Assembly: GCF_932274485.2 (NCBI RefSeq)
Contig: NC_065881.2
Span: 83,020,702 to 83,084,701, forward strand
Source: Patella vulgata
Taxonomy: Eukaryota > Mollusca > Gastropoda > Patellidae
Direction: 5' to 3'
Length of the DNA stretch: 64,000 nucleotides
Within the stretch, counting starts at the first letter, position 1, and each line of letters starts with the position of its first letter. Below are positions 43,580 through 50,868 of this stretch, in pieces. The position numbers and the translations under genes are program-made. The notes beneath the pieces were generated by a model that was given only the letters and a program-made list of their open reading frames with translations, had not been told where the DNA came from and made no database searches.

Positions 43580-43735
43580 GAATAAGTTTAATTACAATAT
43601 AAACCTAAGCAGAAGTCTGGCTAATCGAGCTCTATACTACGCGCCGGCAAAATGAATTTGGGCAGTTTACTTAAAATGTAAGCCTAAACAAAAGTCTGAC
43701 GAATCGATCTTTATACTACTTCTGTCTTTACGATA
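43580..43735 (+). repeat. two tandem units of about 75 bp
   Basis: AARCCTAARCARAAGTCTGR, AATCGA and CTATACTAC appear at 43600-43640 and 43680-43722. Confidence 0.75.
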
Positions 43736-43745
43736 AAATACAGAT

Positions 43746-43932
43746 GTGATGTCACCCTTTGATGTTGGGAAATGGCTACGCGGCAATCGTACACTATTGA
43801 ACTATTTGACATTGCGTAATATTGAATCAACACTCGGGATGTCATCCTTTGATGTTGGGAAATGGCTACGCGACAATCGTACACTATTGAACTATTTGAC
43901 ATTGCTTAATATTGAATCAACACTCGGGATGT
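43746..43932 (+). repeat. two near-identical tandem units of 93 bp
   Basis: TGATGTTGGGAAATGGCTAC, CAATCGTACACTATTGAACT and ATTGAATCAACACTCGGGAT occur twice with only a few differences, so the duplication is recent. The 93-bp (31-codon) period keeps frames open on both strands. Confidence 0.95.
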
Positions 43933-44214
43933 GTGAGAGAGAGAAATAGGGTTTAACGTCCACTCGACACAAACTAGATAATTTCGGGACTAACATATGG
44001 TTCAATTTTAGTTCAATAATTCGCTTGCGCGTAGGGGTCTTTAGCAGCGGGAGGAAACCGGGGGACCCGGGGAAAACCCACGAGGTTGGACAGGCGACCC
44101 TACTCATTGTCACGTACAACCGGGGAATCGAAACCACGCCAGTTGACTCAATGACAGTCCTTATGATACAGCGCGCAAGCGCTAACCATTCGGCCATCCA
44201 ACGCCCCCATGCAA
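43933..44214 (-). mobile_element. SINE-beta, full length
   Basis: Minus strand: head GGATGGCCGAATGGTTAGCG with box A, box B, central domain and tail, ending in a short GA tract. The 101-codon MAEWLALARCIIRTVIEST frame is its translation. Confidence 0.94.
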
Positions 44215-44547
44215 CATCAATATATTATTTAATGCCTCGCTCTCGACCACTAAATCGCACATACCCAATTGACAACAATCACCATTGGAGCTTTCAGCGA
44301 ACATTGTATTTTCTAAACTGAGAAATAACCTTATCCCACATCTTCTTTATGGCCTTCGGTTTGAATAAAACCAGACAAATAATTCAATTTCAAGATTGGT
44401 TCAATCTATCCAAACTGATTAACACCATTTTTGTTGTACAAATCAGTATATCAATTTGATTTCTCGAATCAATTGTTCGATTTTTTCCTGTCTTTGTCAA
44501 TATACTAAATCAAATTAAGTATTCCCTTTATCATAAAAAGACTTGAT
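44215..44547. other. no gene seen
   Basis: AT-rich, no recognisable elements. Confidence 0.4.
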
Positions 44548-44559
44548 CACTTTAAACAA

Positions 44560-44871
44560 TGAACACAAATGAAATGAAATGGGGTTTAACGTCCTACTGT
44601 TCTGCTCCGACTGGGCTAATGAAAACGGGCATACGCCATGGAGTGTGCTATGAGGGAAATTTTGCCCGAGCAGCGGCACCATGACCTACTCTTATATCGA
44701 ATTCCAACTGCCAAGGGATCTGTTACGTGCACGTCAATGTAGACACGGGGCCTCTGTTTTTCGGCCCATCCGAACATTGACAAGGGGAAAACAAATCGGG
44801 AAATCCCGATCGAACACGCGACCCTCCAGGCTAGCAAGCCAGTGTCTTACCCACTTAGCCACCGTGGCTGC
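44560..44871 (-). mobile_element. SINE-alpha with internal deletions and target duplication
   Basis: CACTTTAAACAA at 44548-44559 and 44872-44883. Both head and tail are present. About 60 bp between the body and the head are lost. Confidence 0.94.
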
Positions 44872-45137
44872 CACTTTAAACAAGGATGTAAATTGAATCC
44901 TTTTTTTCCAAAAAAAACTCTATTAACAAAACAAACAATAACCGCATAATAGAAAGTGTACATTATATTAACTGTGTGTAACAATATATCCTAGAATCTC
45001 ATTAAAATTGCATAATTATAATCATACAAAACATTTGGCTTTGATCTTTTTTTTTCTTTTTTTTTTTCATACATGCATTTTATTTTAATTTCATACGTTA
45101 CATAAATACTCTTTAATTTGAAAATAGAATTTGCTAT

Positions 45138-45303
45138 GTCGAAAAACGGAACGAAAACCCGAGCTCCCGTATACATATTCACGAAGACGGGGGTGCCGAT
45201 GTTCGAGCAAAATGTTTCTCATAGCACACTGTATGGCATATGCCGGCCTTCATTAGCCCAGTCGGTGCACAAAAATAGGGCGTTAAACCCCATCTCATTT
45301 CAT
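45138..45303 (+). mobile_element. SINE-alpha 3' part
   Basis: GAAAAACGGAACGAAAACCC through TTAAACCCCATCTCATTTCA. A deletion removes part of the GTGCACGTAAAAGATCCC block. Confidence 0.85.
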
Positions 45304-45316
45304 AACTGTGCCACTG

Positions 45317-45392
45317 TATGAGCATAGTTTCTCCCACAGCACACCACGTGACGTATGAGCATAGTTTCTCCCACAGCACACCACGTGACGTA
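45317..45392 (+). repeat. two exact tandem units of 36-37 bp
   Basis: GAGCATAGTTTCTCCCACAG and CACACCACGTGACGTAT are repeated without visible difference. Confidence 0.95.
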
Positions 45393-45439
45393 TGCAGATC
45401 TTAAATATCCCAGTTGCTGCAGAAAAATAAGACGACTTA

Positions 45440-45560
45440 ATCGGGATATATATGGTCAAAAACTATAGCGCCACCTCCTCTATTCCCTTTTGATGGATCC
45501 CTTTTTATTCCGATTGCATCCAAGCTGGGAGATTCTCTAACGAAAAATGCAAATGGCGCA
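45440..45560. repeat. short dispersed repeat, related to 2262 and 50495
   Basis: CGATTGCATCCAAGCTGGGA and GATTCTCTAACG match the other two sites. Boundaries unknown. Confidence 0.4.
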
Positions 45561-45592
45561 CCGATATATTAAATATACATTCAAACGAAAGT

Positions 45593-45643
45593 ATTAGCCC
45601 AGTCGGAGCAGAATAGTAGAACGTTAAACCCCATTTCATTTCA
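45593..45643 (+). mobile_element. SINE-alpha tail fragment
   Basis: The last 50 bp of alpha on the plus strand. A complete alpha in the opposite orientation follows at once, which gives a palindromic ATTTCATTTC/GAAATGAAAT junction. Confidence 0.9.
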
Positions 45644-45649
45644 AACGAA

Positions 45650-45973
45650 ATGAAATGAAATGGGGTTTAACGTCCTACTGTTCTGCTCCTAACCTGGGCT
45701 AATGAATACTGGCATACGCCATACAGTGTGCTATGAGGGAAATTTTGCCCGGACAGCGGCACTACGGCCTACTCTTATATCGAATTCCAACTGCCAAGGG
45801 ATCTTTTACGTGCACGCCAATGTGTACACGGGGCCTCGGTTTTTCGCCCCTCCGTCCTGCATCACTGACAAGGGAGAACCACGCCGGAAAATCGGCCAAT
45901 GCAGGGATCGAACACCCGACCTCCAGGCTAGCGAGCTAGCGTCTTACCCACTTAGCCACGTGATCCCCCATTA
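45650..45973 (-). mobile_element. SINE-alpha with head, with two internal deletions
   Basis: CAAACGAA at 45642-45649 and 45974-45981 flank a copy that matches the 37217 element closely but lacks about 40 bp in the body and about 15 bp before the head. Confidence 0.94.
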
Positions 45974-46165
45974 CAAACGAAGGTATTTATAGGGTAATTA
46001 CTTCCAAAAAAAAAGGTATGGCATATTATACAAGTATGGCAAGCAGGGAGAGTCAGAGACATTAAAGATACATTCAATCGAAAGTATATTTTATACACAT
46101 GGAAAGTAGAGACAGTCAAACCACTAGAAAAATACAAGATACCCTGAAAAACACACATTGTGTTT
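45972..46165 (-). repeat. dispersed repeat family G, copy 1
   Basis: Shares GTATTTAT..GGGT, AAGTATGGCA, CACTAGAAAAAT and CCCTGAAAAACAC in order with 57420-57545. Minus-strand frames in both copies read VFQGI.YFSS. Confidence 0.65.
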
Positions 46166-46175
46166 TGGAGGAAGG

Positions 46176-46711
46176 CAATGTGATTAAAACACAGATCCTA
46201 TTCCGTTTCGTTTTTATAGTTCAAAATTTCGTTTTACTGGTCTTTACTACACTTGGATCTGGAAGAGTTGTTATTTAACTCGTGTTCTGAGTGGTGTCAA
46301 GGGATAAGCCAATGAAACGGTCTGTTAGTAAGTGGTAAGATAGTACGTAAAACCTGCGCTGTCCGAAACAACAGAGTTCTTGATTGAAAACAACACAATC
46401 TGATTAAAACACAGATCTTATTTCGTTTCATTTTTTATAGTTCAAAATTTCACTTTACTTGTCTTTACTACACTAGGATCTATTACATAACCCGCGTTCT
46501 TGATGTTTTGGGGGATTAGCCAATGCAACGATATGTTATGGCGAGTATTTATCGTCAAGTCCCGGAACTGTAGGTAACCCACTATAAACATCAACACTGA
46601 TTGGTTAATCAAATGTCTGACGTCATAGGTCAAAAGCCTCTTGTATGACCCTGGCGCGAACTTCAACTACAAAAGCGAAACGAAATATAGATCTGTATTT
46701 TAATCAGATTG
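46176..46711. mobile_element. MITE-2 composite: left half plus full copy, 9-bp target duplication
   Basis: The first CAATGTGATT starts at 46176. A second left terminus CAATCTGATT starts at 46396, and the shared right terminus AATCAGATTG ends at 46711. GGAGGAAGG flanks the whole at 46167-46175 and 46712-46720. In the full copy ATTGG (46600-46604) and TGACGTCA (46618-46625) form the CCAAT/CRE pair. Long termini and a 9-bp duplication fit the Mutator-like superfamily. Confidence 0.9.
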
Positions 46712-46805
46712 GGAGGAAGGCATCTTTAACATTAACATTTTTAAGATGCGATATTTTCTATAGGGGAGGGCATCTTTAACACTAACATTTTTTTTAATGC
46801 GATAT
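46712..46805 (+). repeat. two tandem units of about 55 bp
   Basis: GGCATCTTTAACAYTAACAT and ATGCGATATWTTCT occur twice. Confidence 0.88.
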
Positions 46806-47572
46806 ATTCTTAGAAATAAAAAAGTAGGTTATTCGGTCTTGTATAGCGGATGACATTATTCATTTGTAGTAATCCTATCTTTGTATTTCATCTCCACGTA
46901 AATTACTGCATCTAATCGAAGATAAACGATTCGATGCTATTTAGTGATCAGTAACCGGATTTCATAATGACTAGGTATAAAAAATGAAATGAGATGAACG
47001 TGTTTTAAGTCGTGTCAATAATGTGCAGTTTGCATGTCTAGTTACAATCCCTACTCGATTTACACAGACCATAAAATCCAACGAAAATAAAACCCCACAT
47101 GAAATCTTTTCTATTATTCATACATCAGGTACAACATTGAAATGGCGGGAGCTGATAATAATCGAATGCACGCGATAATTCGCGCCAACAAAATAACATA
47201 AATCTTATCTAAACAAAAGTTGATTAATAAAAGCATGAAAGTAAATTAGAATTATTTTGATTTTTCATTGAAGAAATATTTTTACATGTGTCGGGGGTTT
47301 TCTGCAATCGATGTGACGGCAAGTTATATATAAATGGCATGACATACAAATACAAATACACATGAAAATGAATGAAACAGGGTCGTTTTGACCGCTGATT
47401 TAGCATGAGAAGACGATCCCATTGGGGCACAGATACCAAATTTTCTCCCTGCGCTCAGAAATTTTGGGCTGTACAGTCGATTCGTAGTCAGTCATGGACA
47501 AGCCTTGGAGAATTATTATTAAACACCGCTTGAAACCACTTGACATTTATTTGCAGTAGATTGGGTGGGGGG
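46806..47572. other. no gene seen
   Basis: AT-rich sequence with short frames. Confidence 0.4.
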
Positions 47573-47860
47573 GGTAAAGTTTCAAAGAGCCCCCAGTACT
47601 TAGCACCAACCGGGGTGATGAAGATGGGCATACACCCTATAACAGTTACAACTCCCAAATCATTGTTTTCTTACGACACGTATTGCTAGGGAGGATAATT
47701 CTGCCCATACAGCTCACACTTAGAAACTGCCAAGGGTTCTTTTAAACGTACATGGACGTCTACACGGGACCTTGGTTTTATATCGAATCAGCACGACGAT
47801 ACGTTGTTCTTGGCAGGCCCTCCCCTCTCGAACTCTGATAAGAGGAGACCACTCCGATCT
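47573..47860 (-). mobile_element. SINE-alpha, old
   Basis: The order of alpha blocks is retained (ATGAAGATGGGCATACACCC, TCTGCCCATACAGC, CTGCCAAGGGTTCTTTTAAA, TACACGGGACCTTGG, GGCAGGCCCTCC) but with many differences. Confidence 0.75.
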
Positions 47861-47927
47861 TCACCTTAATAGTCAGTCCCTGAACTTACCAAATTGACAG
47901 AATTACAGTCGAGTGACGCCGAATTCG

Positions 47928-48175
47928 GATGGGACGAAAAACCGAAGTAACGTGTATACATTGACGTGCACGTAAACGATCCCTTGGCATTTGGAATTAA
48001 ATATAAGAGTAGGCCATATCGTCGCTGCCCGGGCAAAATTGCCCTCATAGCACACTGTATGGCGTATGCTGTCCGGGCAAAAGTTCCCTCATAGCACAGT
48101 GTATGGCGTATGCCCGTCTTCATTAGCCCAGTCGAGACGATCGGTAGAACGTTAAACTCCACCACATTTCATTGC
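47928..48175 (+). mobile_element. SINE-alpha with 60-bp internal duplication
   Basis: Plus-strand body and tail. TCCGGGCAAAAGTTCCCTCA with ATAGCACAGTGTATGGCGTA repeats the segment just before it (48027-48068 against 48069-48113). Confidence 0.92.
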
Positions 48176-48179
48176 ATAT

Positions 48180-48564
48180 CAATTAAGTGTGCACTTTATT
48201 ATTAAAAGTATTTTATCGATAGCGTTACCTCCCCTGTTCATAAACTATTACACGTCTTTCAAAAGCAGCGGACTTAATCCACCCCCTGTCATGATTACGG
48301 CTAATATCGACTTATCCTTATGACGAAAATAAAATGTCCACCAGATTACTAATTGCTATAAAGTGTTTTGAGTTGATGCTTGTTGACAGAGTGATGATGA
48401 TTGGGCGATAGATCATGGTGATTCTTGAAGCTACTTTACTCGGTAACCCAATAACACACAGTGATTCCATTTCATCCTCTGAAAGGATTTCCTATGTTCT
48501 CTACTACGGTTGAGTTAATAAAGTGTCAGCTAAGAACAAATAAATCAGAATACTATAGTACACT
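48180..48564. other. no gene seen
   Basis: AT-rich, no recognisable elements. Confidence 0.4.
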
Positions 48565-48935
48565 GTTAAAGGGGTAAATATAAGTTAAGGACAGACACGC
48601 TGAAAATATCAGAATTAACCGAAGAGTAGCTATTGCTGCGACCGAGTGATGGTGTGTAAACTTATAACGAATTGATATCTTAACAATATGGCCACAGATC
48701 ACCAATGTTTTCCCCTTTGACTTTAATGTTAATTCTCGTCTCTTAGACCGACTCTAACTTTTTCTCAAATGAACGCTTTCTAGAACAGATGGAGCAACAT
48801 GAGGTAACCTCTTGCTCAAAAGCACGTATGAGGTTCATCATGAAAAACTTGAGATACATAGCTGGAAGTAGGGACCAATGAACATGCAATTTTCCGCCCT
48901 TCATTTCAACCTAACCAACCTCTTAACTCTCGTAT
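48565..48935 (-). repeat. dispersed repeat family E, copy 2
   Basis: Inverse of 36203-36570, matching along its whole length with moderate divergence. Ends near ATAAGTTAAGGACAG and TTAACTCTCGTATCC. No terminal inverted repeats or target duplication identified. Confidence 0.85.
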
Positions 48936-49049
48936 CCTTCCGCCTCAAAATCATTACCATTCACCAAAACCTGGCAGAAAATATATATTCAAACCCTTTT
49001 CGTCGATTCTTCACCAAAAAGTCGACAAAGATGGTCATGCGAAAAATGG

Positions 49050-49080
<31 letters not shown>

Positions 49081-49081
49081 T
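49050..49081 (+). repeat. (GA)n microsatellite
   Basis: About 14 GA dinucleotides, without an attached SINE-beta body. Confidence 0.95.
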
Positions 49082-49244
49082 AAAATCACTTTGGCCCTTG
49101 TGACGAAGTAGGAATAATTGGTGATCTGGATCCACATGGCCATCTGCAGTTTACGCGCACGCCGAGCGTAGCCACAAGAAACAAAACGATAATCACCTGC
49201 ATCCAGCAAGTTCCGGTTTCAACATTCAGATATCAAACAATCTA

Positions 49245-49992
49245 GCAAACATGGGACCTACATCAGAACCAATTATCTGAGGTTGTTTGCCTATGTTCTT
49301 GATATGTGCATTTGTAATTCATGGTTTATTGCAAGAAGGAATGCAGGTTTGCTAAATGTTAGGTACACCAAATCTTTGAAAGAGTTAAATATTGCTAAGG
49401 CTCTTATTCTGGTAGAAAAGGAGGTAACAAAACGGGGTCGGCCATCTTTTGAAGGAGATGAACAACCCCAAAATAAATGACGACGACCAATAATGGTACG
49501 GCCTGTAGATGATGTTCGTTATGATGTAGTTGGTCATTGGCCATCACATAGTGATAAGGGAAGGTGCAAACAGTGTAAACATGGTTGGTCCCGTATAAAT
49601 AAAGTGTGCAAAGTGTGGTGTTGTACTTTGCTTGAATAATGTACGCAAACTGTTTTGTGGACTTTCATACAATCAATTGAATGTTAAAAGTATTCAACTC
49701 ATGTGTTTCATGAATATTGTTAGTGTCAAAGACATCAATAAAGTTTCCCTCTGATATTTAAAGCCTTTTTATAATAAAGTTTTTCAGTACCAAATTAAGC
49801 AATGTGGCCATTTGGCACAAACACATATTACGTGAAATACACATTGTTGCCATATGGTTACATGCCCAAATTTAGTCAAAAATGCAAATTTTTGAAATGT
49901 TCAACCACACATGTAATGTATTACCCCAAACGTTACTCTATACAAAGGACATAATTTTCCTACCACTATTTCAACAAGTGACACAAAGAGGG
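49245..49992 (+). pseudogene. piggyBac transposon 3' end, transposase C-terminus
   Basis: The frame at 49244-49480 reads HGTYIRTNYLRLFAYVLDMC and ICNSWFIARR, the end of a DDE_Tnp_1_7-type core, then KRGRPSFEGD. After a stop and a frameshift the next frame reads RRPIMVRPVDDVRYDVVGHW and KGRCKQCKHGWSRI. After a second shift it reads KCAKCGVVLCLNNVRKLF, giving a Cys-rich zinc-ribbon tail as in PGBD-type proteins. A 3' untranslated part follows, and the element ends ACACAAAGAGGG at 49992 directly against TTAA (49993-49996), the piggyBac target. The 5' part is missing, so this is a dead remnant. AATAAA lies at 49737. Confidence 0.85.
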
Positions 49993-50144
49993 TTAACGTG
50001 TGGACAAGACTAGGAAGATTAGGCTGTGTATTGATGATGAATAGATTAAAACAAAATAACGGATCGATAATCGATCTTTAGAGATTCAAACAAACTAATC
50101 CTACTTTTTATTGAAGTCTCGATCCGCCATTTTAAGCAATAGGA

Positions 50145-50423
50145 GAGAGAGAGAGAGAGAAATGGGGTTTAACGTCCACTCGACACAAACTATGTCATTT
50201 CGGGACTAACATATGATCCAATTTTATTTCAATAATTCGCTTGCGCGTAGGGGTCTTTAGCAGTGGGAGGAAACCGGAGGACCCGGAGAAAACCCACGAG
50301 GTTGGACAGGCGACCCCACTCCTTGTCACGTACAACCGGGGATTCGAAACCACACCAGTTGACTCAATGACAGGCCTTATGATACAGCACGCACGTGCTA
50401 ACCATTCGGCCATCCACCCCCAC
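50145..50423 (-). mobile_element. SINE-beta, full length, reference copy with 13-bp target duplication
   Basis: A 279-bp element on the minus strand between TTAAGCAATAGGA at 50132-50144 and 50424-50436. The head GGATGGCCGAATGGTTAGCA holds box A, and box B is GGTTTCGAATCCCCGG-like. The central domain (CTCGTGGGTTTTCTCCGGGT, then CCTCCGGTTTCCTCCCAC) is the most conserved part in all copies. The end is GTGGACGTTAAACCCCATTT plus (TC)n. The conserved centre recalls the shared central domains of animal SINE superfamilies (MetaSINE or DeuSINE type, from memory). Confidence 0.96.
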
Positions 50424-50444
50424 TTAAGCAATAGGAATCACTAG

Positions 50445-50619
50445 CAAGACCCCGCCATCTTTTATCGGTTGCGGAGATGGGCCTATCTTTAATGCGATTG
50501 AATCCAAACGGGAGAGATTATCCAGCGTAGGTATTTTGATTTTGTTTTCTTAATTAAATGTTAAATAATCAACCTGAATACAGTTTAGCGTGAATTAAGC
50601 CGTGGGCAACTTAACATTT
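50445..50619. repeat. short dispersed repeat, related to 2262 and 45440
   Basis: GCGATTGAATCCAAACGGGA and TTATCCAGCGTAGGTATTTT match the other two sites. It ends before the transposon terminus at 50620. Confidence 0.4.
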
Positions 50620-50656
50620 CGTCACCTCAGAATTAAAGTGTTCTATCTCCACTTTT
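50620..50656 (+). repeat. left terminal inverted repeat of the transposon
   Basis: Begins CGTCACCTCAGAATTAAAGT and includes GTTCTATCTCCA at 50640-50651. Partner of 54679-54715. Confidence 0.72.
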
Positions 50657-50820
50657 AGAAGAAATGGAGTTATTATAACCAGTAATTAAAGTAACTTCAA
50701 TATTTTACAGAAAACAAATTACAAGGTCAGATTTTAAAGAATTATAGGAGTAAATCACAAAATTTTATTGTCCTATCTCATTAATGAAAGCAAAATTTAG
50801 AGTTATAATGTTCTATGTCC
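50640..50820 (+). promoter_or_regulatory. left subterminal motif cluster
   Basis: GTTCTATCTCCA at 50640-50651, a weaker TGTCCTATCTCA at 50769-50780 and GTTCTATGTCC at 50810-50820, all on the plus strand. A minus-strand copy (TGGAGATAGAAC) lies in intron 1 at 51056-51067. Clustered short repeats next to termini are where transposases of several superfamilies bind. That role is inferred here. Confidence 0.6.
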
Positions 50821-50868
50821 GATATCCAATGACACTGCCCCAAAACAGTGACGTGATCATTTTCCAAA

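Noticed and set aside
50616-50623. TTT or TA as the target duplication of the large transposon
   Set aside because: With the CGTCACC boundary the longest exact match outside both ends is ATTT. Shorter choices fit less well, though the call remains tentative.
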